Below are positions 56,299-64,000 of a stretch of 64,000 nucleotides of DNA, piece after piece. This DNA comes from Rhodobacteraceae bacterium HTCC2083 (GTDB taxonomy: Bacteria; Pseudomonadota; Alphaproteobacteria; Rhodobacterales; Rhodobacteraceae): positions 872,017 through 936,016 of the forward strand of contig DS995276.1 in assembly GCA_000156115.1 (NCBI GenBank). Direction: 5' to 3'. The position numbers and the translations under genes are program-made. The notes beneath the pieces are model-generated. The model worked only from the letters and a program-made list of their open reading frames with translations, searched no databases and was not told the origin of the DNA. Every line of letters begins with the position of its first letter. Position 1 is the stretch's first letter.

Positions 56299-56597
56299 AT
56301 GGTCGACAGCGAGGGCGCGCTCGCCTTACTCGTTGGCGAAATCAATCCAGATGTTCGCCTTGTTCCAAAGTACGGTGGCCACGTCATGTGTCCTAAAGCC
56401 GGCAATGACAAAACCTTTGTGGGCGGTTTTTCACCTACAAAGACCACGTCTCCTTAGAGTTCTCCAAAGATGCCGCGCTGAATGGCCCTGAGACCCATCT
56501 CGAAGGTTCCGGCAAGCTGCGTCGCCACCTCAAACTAAAAAGCGTCTCTGACATTTCTGCCAAAGACGCTAAATCTTTCCTCATGAAAGTGCTTTAA
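56299..56597 (+). pseudogene. DUF1801 protein with one-base frameshift
   Basis: Starts well (GGGAG before ATG 56299) with VRLVPKYGGHVMCPKAGNDK. At 56429-56433 the run of five T residues seems one short: adding a T restores GGFFTYKDHVSLEFSKDAAL and LRRHLKLKSVSDISAKDAKS to the stop at 56595-56597. DUF1801 proteins are small and of unknown biochemical role. The 3' end overlaps the convergent bhcD stop. Confidence 0.75.
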
Positions 56598-57559
56598 AAG
56601 TCGACCTCAATCGCGACGCCCTGCTCAATCGCCATGCGGACAATTGCGGCTGAAACGGCGAGGTCCTGCAAGCCAACGCCCGTCCCGTCAAACAGCGTAA
56701 TCTCTTCTTCAGAGGTTCGCCCCTCGTGCGTGCCATTGATCACTGCGCCTATCTGCGTGACATCACTCACAGCAATCAAACGCTCAGCAATCGCATGCTG
56801 CGCTTCACCAATGGACACAGACTGCGCCACCTCATCCGTAAATACGCTCGCGCGCGCCAAAAGCGCTGCTTCGACTTCTTGCTTGCCTTTGGTATCCGTT
56901 CCCATGCACGCGATATGCGTGCCAGCGCTGATATGCTCCGCCATGATCGTCGGCGCAAAAGTAGAAGTAATCGAAATCACAACATCCGCTTCACCCAGGC
57001 CATCGAGTTCGACTGCTTCAAACGGAACACCGGCCTCGTTGGCAACCTTCTCTATATTGGGCAACATCTCAGGATGATAGTTCCAGCCTATCACTTTCTC
57101 AAACGCACGCTGTTCTAAAGCGGCGCGTAATTGAAACGTCGCTTGATGCCCTGCACCGACCATGCCCATCACTTTGGCATCCGCGCGCGCCAAGTGCTTG
57201 ATCGACACAGACGATGCCGCCGCTGTCCTCAAAGCCGTAAGATAATTCCCTCCAACCATCGCTGCGACTTTGCCCGTGTCAGGATCAAACAGAAACACAG
57301 TCGACTGGTGATTGATCAACCCACGCTTCTCCAAATTATGTGGCCAATACCCACCAGCTTTCAAACCAAGCGTTCCACCAACACCATCAAATCCACCCTT
57401 AAAGCCATAAAGCGCATCCTCATGCCCAATCGCTTCACGGATCACCGGAAAGTTATACGCATCTCCCGCTGCCATCGCTGCGAACACATTCTCAACCGCT
57501 TCAAACGACGCATCCCGTGTCAATAAATCTGCAATTTCTCGCTCTGGTACGATCCACAT
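56594..57559 (-). CDS. bhcD: Iminosuccinate reductase BhcD
   Basis: 321 residues of the ornithine cyclodeaminase/mu-crystallin family: GYWPHNLEKRGLINHQSTVF, VAAMVGGNYLTALRTAAASS, MGMVGAGHQATFQLRAALEQ and CMGTDTKGKQEVEAALLARA. In the beta-hydroxyaspartate cycle BhcD reduces iminosuccinate to aspartate, regenerating the amino donor. Last gene of the bhc operon; a repeat copy and 81 bp separate it from bhcC. Confidence 0.9.
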   Translation of the reverse strand: MWIVPEREIADLLTRDASFEAVENVFAAMAAGDAYNFPVIREAIGHEDALYGFKGGFDGVGGTLGLKAGGYWPHNLEKRGLINHQSTVFLFDPDTGKVAAMVGGNYLTALRTAAASSVSIKHLARADAKVMGMVGAGHQATFQLRAALEQRAFEKVIGWNYHPEMLPNIEKVANEAGVPFEAVELDGLGEADVVISITSTFAPTIMAEHISAGTHIACMGTDTKGKQEVEAALLARASVFTDEVAQSVSIGEAQHAIAERLIAVSDVTQIGAVINGTHEGRTSEEEITLFDGTGVGLQDLAVSAAIVRMAIEQGVAIEVDF

Positions 57560-57570
57560 ATGCTCTTCCT

Positions 57571-57596
57571 ATTTCCATAAATATCCTAAGAGTTTG
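57571..57596 (+). repeat. Intergenic repeat, copy C
   Basis: ATTTCCATAAATATCCTAAG matches copies at 3775-3798 and 13512-13537. It lies between bhcC and bhcD, in the opposite orientation to the operon, ending just before the bhcD ribosome site. Confidence 0.6.
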
Positions 57597-57640
57597 CGAG
57601 CTAGCCCCCAACTCGGTCGGATTGCCTCAGCAATTCGAAA

Positions 57641-58801
57641 TCAAAACGCTTTCCCGCGTGCGGACACAGGCCAAAGTGTTTCAACCTTGCCACCGCGCAC
57701 GCCCACATACCAATCATGCACATTACACGTCGGATCACAGTGGCCAGGCACCAACTTAAGCTTGTCGTTCACCATCAAAACACCATCAGGATCGCCGACA
57801 ACCCCATGCTCATCGGAACATTTCAGATATTCGACATCGTGGCGCCCAAACACAGTGGGCAAACCACTATCCACCGATTGCGCTTTAAGGCCCGCATCGA
57901 CAATCGCCTTGTCGGCTTTGGAATGGCTCATAACCGTCGTCAGGATAAACAACGCATTTTCCCACTCGCCCTCATCAATCCGCTTGCCATCTTTGTCCAA
58001 AATCCGCCCATAGTCCGCATCCATAAACGCATACGAACCACATTGAAGTTCATTAAACGCGCCAGAATTGCTCTCGAAATAGTACGAGCCCGTGCCGCCA
58101 CCTCCAACGATGTCGCATTCAAGACCAACGGCCTTCAAACCCGCCAAAGCATCCTCCACCATGCCAATCGCAACACCCGTCTTCTCACTACGATCCGCGT
58201 AGGAATCCATGTGCTGCATAGCGCCTTGGTACGCTTGGATGCCCGCAAATTTCAGACCCTCTGCCGCATCAATCATCTTGGCAATCTCGACAACGGCCTC
58301 AGTCGTCGTCACGCCACACCGCCCAGCGCCGCAGTCAATCTCAACCAATGCTTCGATCTGCGTACCATGCTTCACAGCCGCCGCAGACAGATCCGCGACA
58401 TTCGCAGGATCATCCACACAGCACAGCACACGCGCGCCAAACTTGGGCATGCGTGCCAAGCGGTCGATCTTCGCCAGATCCGTCACCTGATTGGACACCA
58501 TCACATCCTTGATACCGCCGCGCGCAAACACTTCCGCTTCAGACACTTTCTGACAGCACACACCACACGCGCCGCCTAGGCTCTCTTGCAGCTTCGCCAC
58601 ATCTACGGACTTGTGCATTTTGCCATGCACACGGTGCCGCATCCCGTGCGATTTCGCATAATCGCCCATCTTCTTGATGTTGCGCTCTAAGGCATCCAAG
58701 TCCAGCACAAGCGCAGGTGTTTGAATGTCAGCGGCGTCCATGCCCGGCACTGCGGGAACATCGTAGCCAACTTCCAGCTCATCGAAATTGATATCTTTCA
58801 T
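57641..58801 (-). CDS. bhcC: Beta-hydroxyaspartate aldolase BhcC
   Basis: 386 residues of the D-threonine-aldolase-like alanine-racemase fold. TPALVLDLDALERNIKKMGD then HRVHGKMHKSVDVAKLQESL carries the PLP lysine; CGYC-like metal sites near the C-terminus include HDVEYLKCSDEHG and VPGHCDPTCNVHD. It joins glycine and glyoxylate to (2R,3S)-beta-hydroxyaspartate. GGAGACGATCC precedes the ATG. It is 12 bp after bhcB. Confidence 0.92.
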   Translation of the reverse strand: MKDINFDELEVGYDVPAVPGMDAADIQTPALVLDLDALERNIKKMGDYAKSHGMRHRVHGKMHKSVDVAKLQESLGGACGVCCQKVSEAEVFARGGIKDVMVSNQVTDLAKIDRLARMPKFGARVLCCVDDPANVADLSAAAVKHGTQIEALVEIDCGAGRCGVTTTEAVVEIAKMIDAAEGLKFAGIQAYQGAMQHMDSYADRSEKTGVAIGMVEDALAGLKAVGLECDIVGGGGTGSYYFESNSGAFNELQCGSYAFMDADYGRILDKDGKRIDEGEWENALFILTTVMSHSKADKAIVDAGLKAQSVDSGLPTVFGRHDVEYLKCSDEHGVVGDPDGVLMVNDKLKLVPGHCDPTCNVHDWYVGVRGGKVETLWPVSARGKAF

Positions 58802-58813
58802 AGGATCGTCTCC

Positions 58814-59767
58814 TTAGTTCAAAGTCCATGGCAGCTTGTCGAGATCGACATTACCGCCCGTAAGAATGACACCGACGCGCTTGCCCGCGAACCGGTCTTT
58901 GTTCTTTAAAATCGTGGCGAGCGGCACCGCCGAGCTCGCCTCCATCACAACGCGCAAATGCTTCCACGTCAGTTTCATCGCATCGATGATTTCCTCTTCA
59001 GACGCGGTCAGAATGTCGGTCACGTGGTTGCTCACAAAATGCCAAGTGCGTTCTTTCAACGGCACCAACAATCCATCTGCAATCGTCTTGGGCGCATCAT
59101 CCGCAATGATATACCCCGCCTTAAAACTGCGCATGGCATCGTCCGCCTGCTCAGGTTCTGCCGCGATGATCTGCACCTCAGGAGCCATATGCGAGAGCGT
59201 CAAGCAGGTGCCTGAAATCATCCCGCCACCTCCAACCGGAGCCATGGCGATATCAAGCCCATCGACCTGTTCCATAAACTCGCGCGCACAAGTCCCCTGC
59301 CCAGCGATCACACGCGGATCGTTGTAGGGATGCACGAAATCACCGCCTGTCGCCTCTTGCACCTTTGCGAATGTCGCTTCGCGCGAGGTTGTCGATGGCT
59401 CACATTCCGTGATGATCCCACCATAGCGGCGCACGGTGTCTTTCTTGGCTTGGGGTGCCGTGCTCGGCATTACCACATTGCACGGAATTCCGCGCAGCAT
59501 TGCCGCATAACTCAGACAAGACGCATGATTGCCAGAACTATGTGTCGCAACACCATGCTTCGCCTGCTCATCGCTTAGGCCAAACACTGCATTGCTCGCG
59601 CCGCGCACTTTGAACGCACCCGGCTCTTGAAAGTTCTCGCACTTAAAGAACAGCTCTGCACCTGTCAGCTCATTGAGGAATTTCGATGTGCGCACAGGTG
59701 TCCGATTGATATGCGGTTTTATCCGCTCATGCGCCTCAAGCATGTTTTCAAAAGTAGGAATATACAT
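58814..59767 (-). CDS. bhcB: Beta-hydroxyaspartate dehydratase BhcB
   Basis: 317-residue fold type II PLP enzyme of the threonine dehydratase/serine racemase group: FKCENFQEPGAFKVRGASNA with the PLP lysine, SSGNHASCLSYAAMLRGI and the Gly-rich loop PVGGGGMISGTCLT. BhcB removes water from beta-hydroxyaspartate to give iminosuccinate. The ATG at 59767 is four bases from the bhcA stop. Confidence 0.92.
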   Translation of the reverse strand: MYIPTFENMLEAHERIKPHINRTPVRTSKFLNELTGAELFFKCENFQEPGAFKVRGASNAVFGLSDEQAKHGVATHSSGNHASCLSYAAMLRGIPCNVVMPSTAPQAKKDTVRRYGGIITECEPSTTSREATFAKVQEATGGDFVHPYNDPRVIAGQGTCAREFMEQVDGLDIAMAPVGGGGMISGTCLTLSHMAPEVQIIAAEPEQADDAMRSFKAGYIIADDAPKTIADGLLVPLKERTWHFVSNHVTDILTASEEEIIDAMKLTWKHLRVVMEASSAVPLATILKNKDRFAGKRVGVILTGGNVDLDKLPWTLN

Positions 59768-59771
59768 CTGC

Positions 59772-60938
59772 TTAGGCTCCAAACCGATAGAATTCTTGCG
59801 CTGCACCCACGCCTGAGCCAAGCTTGATATCAAAACCCAAGTCCTTCATCACCATCTCCGCCACGCCAAGGCCAGACAGCATCATCGCATCCGTCAACAT
59901 CCCCAAATGCCCGATACGAAACACCTTGCCTGCAACTTCGCCAAGCCCAACACCAAACGCCATGCCATACTGCTCATCTGCACGGGTCACGATGTCGGTC
60001 GCGTTGAACCCTTCAGGGGTGCGGATGGCAGAGACACTATCGGAATATAGCTCTGGCGCGTTTGCGCAAAGCTCTAGCCCCCAAGCGTCCACAGCGTGAC
60101 GCACACCTGTCGCGATGCGCGTATGACGGGCAAAGACGTTTTCCAGCCCCTCAGCTTCGATCATTTCTAGCGAGTGCTTCAAGCCGTTCATCAAACCAAC
60201 AGGTGGCGTATAAGGAAACGCATTCGCGGCGTAGCCCTTTTCCATATCGCGGATATCAAAGAAGGTGCGCGGCAAAGTTGCGATCTCAACAGCGGCGCGG
60301 GCTTTGTCAGAGAAGCCAACAATCGCGAGACCCGCGGGCAACATAAAGCCCTTCTGCGAACCTGTCACTGCAACATCAATGCCCCAATCATCCATGCGAA
60401 AATCCATGGACCCGATAGAAGATACCCCATCCACAAAAAACAGCGCTGGATGCGCGGCAGCGTCGAGCGCTTTGCGCACGCCAGCAATATCAGACTTAAC
60501 GCCTGTCGCAGTTTCATTATGGGTCGCAAGCACTGCTTTGATGCTATGACCTGTATCGGCTTTCAAGATTGCCTCATATTCAGCCACAGGCAGGCCATCG
60601 CCCCACGCAGCTTCAACAATCTGCACGTCCAAGCCATGACGCTCACACATATCAATCCAGCGATGCGAGAACATACCGTTGCGCGCGACGAGGACCTTAT
60701 CACCAACTGACAGCGTGTTGGTCAGCGTCGTTTCCCAACCACCTGTACCAGTCGATGGGAAAATATAGATATGCGCTTTCTCGGATTTCAGAACGCGGCG
60801 AACGCCATCAAGACAAGGGTGTAGGATGCCGCCAAAAATAGGCGAGCGATGATCAATTGTGGGCATGTGGCACGCAAGACGGATCTCCTCTGGCATATTC
60901 GTTGGACCGGGTATGAAGACAGGGTTTTGAAAACTCAT
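59772..60938 (-). CDS. bhcA: Aspartate-glyoxylate aminotransferase BhcA
   Basis: 388-residue class V aminotransferase: FIPGPTNMPEEIRLACHMPT, STGTGGWETTLTNTLS and the PLP lysine in VTGSQKGFMLPAG. It moves the amino group from aspartate to glyoxylate, giving oxaloacetate and glycine; together with BhcB, BhcC and BhcD two glyoxylate become one oxaloacetate. First gene of the operon, with AGGAG before ATG 60938. Confidence 0.93.
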   Translation of the reverse strand: MSFQNPVFIPGPTNMPEEIRLACHMPTIDHRSPIFGGILHPCLDGVRRVLKSEKAHIYIFPSTGTGGWETTLTNTLSVGDKVLVARNGMFSHRWIDMCERHGLDVQIVEAAWGDGLPVAEYEAILKADTGHSIKAVLATHNETATGVKSDIAGVRKALDAAAHPALFFVDGVSSIGSMDFRMDDWGIDVAVTGSQKGFMLPAGLAIVGFSDKARAAVEIATLPRTFFDIRDMEKGYAANAFPYTPPVGLMNGLKHSLEMIEAEGLENVFARHTRIATGVRHAVDAWGLELCANAPELYSDSVSAIRTPEGFNATDIVTRADEQYGMAFGVGLGEVAGKVFRIGHLGMLTDAMMLSGLGVAEMVMKDLGFDIKLGSGVGAAQEFYRFGA

Positions 60939-60997
60939 GAGGCTTCTCCTAACAAAGGTTGGATCCTTGTTAGACAGCCTACGCACACTTGGAAATT

Positions 60998-61007
60998 TTT
61001 TCGAAAA
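60998..61007. promoter_or_regulatory. Palindrome in the bhcA-bhcR gap
   Basis: TTTTCGAAAA, a perfect 10-bp palindrome, 60 bp before bhcA. It is a candidate part of the BhcR binding region. Confidence 0.4.
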
Positions 61008-61063
61008 CAATATCAGATGTATCATAACCAGAAAAAATTGTTTACTTTCAGACTATTGATTTT

Positions 61064-61076
61064 TTCATATTATGAA
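61064..61076. promoter_or_regulatory. Palindrome before bhcR
   Basis: TTCATA, one central T, TATGAA, in a very AT-rich stretch 37 bp before bhcR. A further TTCATA begins at 61084, 20 bases on, about two helical turns. It could be an operator for BhcR autoregulation. Confidence 0.45.
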
Positions 61077-61112
61077 TGCTAATTTCATAATATTCTATTT
61101 GAGAGAATTTTC

Positions 61113-61949
61113 GTGCCCAAATTACCCGATTCTGAGATTCCTCGCACCCGTGGGCGACCGCGCGCGTTCAATGAAAAGACAGAGCAGAACACGATTAAAT
61201 CCCTTGATCGTGCACTTGGCGTTCTTAAGGAACTCGCCCAAATCGAAAGCGCGACGCTCAGTGAACTCGCCACCGCTATGAAGGAATCCCCCGCCACGCT
61301 CTACCGCGTGCTCACCACATTTGCGCTGCACGGTATAGTCGAAATGGACGAGACGGCGCAGACATGGCACATCGGGTCAGAGGCCTATCAGATCGGCTCT
61401 GCCTTCTTGCGGCGCACCAGTTTGATCGATGTCTCACGTCCCATTTTACGTAAGCTCATGCAAGAAACTGGTGAAACCGCGAACTTGGGGATTGAAAAGA
61501 ACGGCTCGGTTTTCTTCATGTCACAGATCGAAACCAATGCGCCTATTCGTGCCTTTTTCCCACCCGGCACGCTGTCTGAGATGCACGCTTCCGGCATTGG
61601 TAAAGCCCTGCTCGCACATATGGATGAAACGCAGCTCAAACGCTTTGCCGCGCGTGGGTTGCAAACGTTTACGCCCCACACATTGGCAACGCCTGAAAGC
61701 TTGGCCGCGGATATGGTGACCACACGCGAGCGCGGATATGCGCTTGATGATCAGGAAAAGAACCTTGGGATGCGCTGTATCGCAGCACCTATCCAAGATG
61801 CTTATGGTGAGGTGATTGCGGGCATCTCTGTCTCAGGGCCAACCACCCGTGTGAGCACGGATCACATCGAGACGTTGGCCAAATCTGTCATGCGTGCGGC
61901 GCAAGATGTGTCGAACGCGCTTGGGGCGAAGACTTCGGAACCATCGTAG
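61113..61949 (+). CDS. bhcR: IclR family regulator BhcR
   Basis: 278 residues. N-terminal arm with RTRGRPRAFN, an AT-hook-like sequence suited to the AT-rich intergenic region, then the winged helix ATLSELATAMKESPATLYRV and the IclR effector domain (GSVFFMSQIETNAPIRAFFP, MHASGIGKALLAHMDE). BhcR controls bhc genes in response to glyoxylate in Paracoccus. GTG start with GAGAGAA upstream; divergent from bhcA. Confidence 0.92.
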   Translation: MPKLPDSEIPRTRGRPRAFNEKTEQNTIKSLDRALGVLKELAQIESATLSELATAMKESPATLYRVLTTFALHGIVEMDETAQTWHIGSEAYQIGSAFLRRTSLIDVSRPILRKLMQETGETANLGIEKNGSVFFMSQIETNAPIRAFFPPGTLSEMHASGIGKALLAHMDETQLKRFAARGLQTFTPHTLATPESLAADMVTTRERGYALDDQEKNLGMRCIAAPIQDAYGEVIAGISVSGPTTRVSTDHIETLAKSVMRAAQDVSNALGAKTSEPS

Positions 61950-61965
61950 CCCGATACACACGTAA

Positions 61966-61996
61966 AAAGGGCGCTTCGTTTCCAAAGCGCCCTTTC
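61966..61996. terminator. Bidirectional terminator between bhcR and csp
   Basis: AAAGGGCGCTT, a seven-base loop, AAGCGCCCTTT. A-runs and T-runs flank both sides, so it can stop transcripts from both convergent genes. Confidence 0.85.
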
Positions 61997-62034
61997 TATC
62001 AATTTACTTTCACAACCCTCGAAAGGGTACTGGC

Positions 62035-62241
62035 TTATGCCAGAGCGATGTTGATCGCTGCCTCACGACCGTCACGGCCGGGCTCGATGTCGAAAGTAAC
62101 TTTCTGGTTGTCAGCAAGGCCTGTCAAGCCGGAACGCTCAACTGCAGAAATGTGTACGAACACGTCTTTGCTGCCGCCGTCTGGCGCGATGAAGCCGAAG
62201 CCTTTTGTAGTGTTAAACCATTTTACGGTGCCAGTAGCCAT
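62035..62241 (-). CDS. Cold-shock domain protein
   Basis: 68 residues. The RNA-binding motifs KGFGFIAP and DVFVHISA are both intact, in the order of CspA-family proteins. It binds single-stranded nucleic acid and eases mRNA structure. The 5' side is long and free of genes for about 240 bp up to allE, which would leave room for a regulated leader as known for CspA genes. Confidence 0.95.
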   Translation of the reverse strand: MATGTVKWFNTTKGFGFIAPDGGSKDVFVHISAVERSGLTGLADNQKVTFDIEPGRDGREAAINIALA

Positions 62242-62482
62242 CGTAATTCTCCTAATATACTGCCCACGGAATGCGGCAGGTCGGCTAGTCAGTGCAAGAT
62301 CGAAACTGAGCCGTAAGAGAGGAGCAGTAGGGTCGATAGTGGTAACGTCGCATCCGTCATATACGAAAGGTGCCTTCATTTTGCAAGGGATTCGACTTTT
62401 ACGGGTAGCAGCGCACGCTAAAAAAGAATTAGAGGAACACGCGCCACAGCAGGAAAATGCGTCGATCTTTTAACCAAGGTTT

Positions 62483-63307
62483 CTACAAACCTAATGGCGC
62501 GTGACGGTTCACATCTTTGTAAAGCAAGTATCGGAATGGGCCAGGCCCACCAGCGTAACATGCTTGCGGGCAGAAGGCGCGGAGCCACATAAAATCACCC
62601 GGGCCCACTTCGACCCAATCAGAGTTGAGTTTGTACGCAGCCTTCCCCTCAAGCACATAAAGCCCGTGTTCCATCACATGGGTTTCCATAAATGGGATCA
62701 CATTTCCAGGCATAAGTGTCACAATCGTCACGTGCATATCGTGGCGCATATCGCTGGGGTCAACAAAGCGAGTCGTCGCCCAACCACCATTCGTGTCCGG
62801 CATTACAGTTGGTGCAATGTCGTTCTCATTCGCGATAATTGGATCAGGTGCATCAAGGCCATCAACAGCGACGTAAGCCTTTCTCAGCCAGTGGAACCGC
62901 GCAGTGTTTGCACCATCATTAATCAGCGTCCACTCCATCCCCGCAGGCAGATAGGCATAGCCACCCGCTTGCAGAATATGGCTTTGGCCCATGAAACTTA
63001 CAGTCACCGCGCCCTCGACGACGAACAAGACACCCTGCGCAGTCTTATCAAGCTCTGCACGTTGACTGCCGCCGCCCGACTGCACTTCCATGATGTATTG
63101 CGAGAAGGTTTCCGCGAAACCCGTCATAGGCCGCGCAATCACCCACAGGCGGGTTTTGTCCCAAAATGGCAGAAAGCTGGTAACAATGTCCCGCATCGTG
63201 CTGGCAGGCAAGAAGGCATAGGCCTCGGTAAAGACCGCTTGACTTGTCAGCATTTCCTGCTGCCCCGGATGCCCGCCACTGGGTGCGAAATATGTACGTT
63301 TTTTCAT
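62483..63307 (-). CDS. allE: (S)-ureidoglycine aminohydrolase
   Basis: 274 residues, bicupin: TYFAPSGGHPGQQEMLTSQA, QAGGYAYLPAGMEWTL in the first cupin, and FMETHVMEHGLYVLEGKAAY with metal-binding His/Glu in the second. It converts ureidoglycine to ureidoglycolate and ammonia, supplying AllA. It lies apart from allA, beyond the bhc operon and csp. ATG 63307 has GGAG six bases upstream; TTG 63319 is a weaker start. Confidence 0.92.
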   Translation of the reverse strand: MKKRTYFAPSGGHPGQQEMLTSQAVFTEAYAFLPASTMRDIVTSFLPFWDKTRLWVIARPMTGFAETFSQYIMEVQSGGGSQRAELDKTAQGVLFVVEGAVTVSFMGQSHILQAGGYAYLPAGMEWTLINDGANTARFHWLRKAYVAVDGLDAPDPIIANENDIAPTVMPDTNGGWATTRFVDPSDMRHDMHVTIVTLMPGNVIPFMETHVMEHGLYVLEGKAAYKLNSDWVEVGPGDFMWLRAFCPQACYAGGPGPFRYLLYKDVNRHAPLGL

Positions 63308-63536
63308 GACGGGCTCCAAAGGTGTGTTGTCCTAAACCTGACGGGTCAGTCCCCAAGCGCCAAGCATGTGTTTCGCTAAAGCAACCTTCTGAATTATTTG
63401 AAAATCTCTGGCTGACGTTTTGTTTTTCAATGAGAGCGTGCACAGACTTCGACTATCCAATTGGCGCATATTTCTGTTTGTTGTTTTGCGGCCTTGCACT
63501 ATCGTGCAGTTAGGTAAGGGATAAGGAGTGGGCGCG

Positions 63537-64000
63537 TTGGCAGAGCAAAGTGCAAAGCAACCGACCACCGTACGCGACAGGTTGCGTGCGCAGACCCGCG
63601 ACGTTCATGAACAACTGCATCATCATTCCACCTTCGTCGATCTGTTCAAGAACACCATTTCATTGGACGACTACAAAGCTCTCATTTTGCGGTTTTATGG
63701 CTTCTATGTTCCTCTGGAACGCGCGATTGAAAGAGTATTTGCAGGCATGAGTAATGACGCATCATCCTATTTCTACGAGACCCGGGCACATCATTTGAAG
63801 ATTGATCTGCTGGATCTAGGCTTCGATCCTTCCGAGATAAAAAACGCGCCACTGTGCGACGACGTCTTTGATGTGGTTTCAAAAACATCGCTTGGCGGTG
63901 TCCTTTATGTTATCGAAGGGTCCACACTAGGGGCCGCTCCAATCGACCGCGCAGCACAGCGTTTGCTAAGTGGAGACGTACTCGATGGACGACGCTTTTG
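63537..64000 (+). CDS. Heme oxygenase (biliverdin-producing), N-terminal part
   Basis: About 154 residues, cut by the right edge. RAQTRDVHEQLHHHSTF holds the candidate proximal heme histidine, and SLGGVLYVIEGSTLGAAPI is the distal helix of BphO-type heme oxygenases. Start is TTG 63537, eight bases after AAGGAG; a GTG at 63528 overlaps the ribosome site. In many roseobacters such genes precede a bacteriophytochrome, which would lie beyond this window. Confidence 0.85.
   Translation, partial: MAEQSAKQPTTVRDRLRAQTRDVHEQLHHHSTFVDLFKNTISLDDYKALILRFYGFYVPLERAIERVFAGMSNDASSYFYETRAHHLKIDLLDLGFDPSEIKNAPLCDDVFDVVSKTSLGGVLYVIEGSTLGAAPIDRAAQRLLSGDVLDGRRF

Noticed and set aside
57716-58579. Long plus-strand open frame opposite bhcC
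   Set aside because: Composition is that of an antisense frame and bhcC on the other strand is unmistakable.

Overview
The window is chromosomal DNA of a marine alphaproteobacterium, most likely of the Roseobacter group (Rhodobacterales). The signs are a CcrM-type GANTC methyltransferase, TRAP and ABC uptake systems in many short 4-bp-overlap (ATGA) operons, a dihydroxypropanesulfonate/sulfolactate operon (hpsN, comDE), and a complete beta-hydroxyaspartate cycle operon (bhcABCD with bhcR). Genus level is not resolved. No rRNA, tRNA or CRISPR array was seen.

Layout. 1-2.6 kb: housekeeping genes (end of a CaiB-type CoA transferase, a DsbA-like protein, a DUF721/DciA-like protein, mutY). 2.6-9.6 kb: a broken alkB alkane hydroxylase, a GMC alcohol dehydrogenase that has lost its catalytic block, and a Tat-exported TRAP transporter with an IclR regulator. 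9.6-13.1 kb: AraC regulator, thiolase and acyl-CoA dehydrogenase. 13-16 kb: a two-gene operon with a membrane-anchored winged-helix protein, a His-rich secreted protein and a nonsense-interrupted esterase. 16.3-18.1 kb: rnhB and ccrM, with paired GANTC sites ahead of ccrM. 18.4-19.9 kb: two nonsense-interrupted genes. 19.9-25.1 kb: six tightly packed genes converting dihydroxypropanesulfonate to sulfoacetaldehyde, behind a LacI-type operator, with RidA and glutathione-dependent formaldehyde dehydrogenase genes on the other side. 26.9-28.3 kb: an IS3 remnant and an Rrf2 regulator. 28.4-33.4 kb: a peptide/nickel-type ABC transporter. 33.4-36.7 kb: gene debris (EamA transporter joined to a DUF4143 fragment, a receiver remnant, a broken asparagine-synthase-like gene). 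36.7-44 kb: homoprotocatechuate meta-cleavage operon hpaFEDGHI with divergent hpaR and an embedded aromatic-amino-acid decarboxylase. 44-47 kb: two nonsense-bearing small genes and a polar amino acid ABC transporter. 47.7-56.2 kb: CoxG, a DauA-like oxidoreductase and purine catabolism (puuD, uraH, puuE-uraD fusion, allA, NCS2 permease, LysR regulator). 56.6-62 kb: bhcDCBA and bhcR. 62-64 kb: a cold-shock gene, ureidoglycine aminohydrolase, and the start of a heme oxygenase.

The genes form catabolic modules that end in central intermediates. The most interesting link is metabolic: the purine/ureide genes end at AllA, which releases glyoxylate, and the adjacent bhc operon is a pathway that turns two glyoxylate into oxaloacetate. 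A second theme is decay. At least six accessory genes carry one in-frame stop codon with the downstream frame intact, and several others carry single-base frameshifts, while the core pathway operons are intact.
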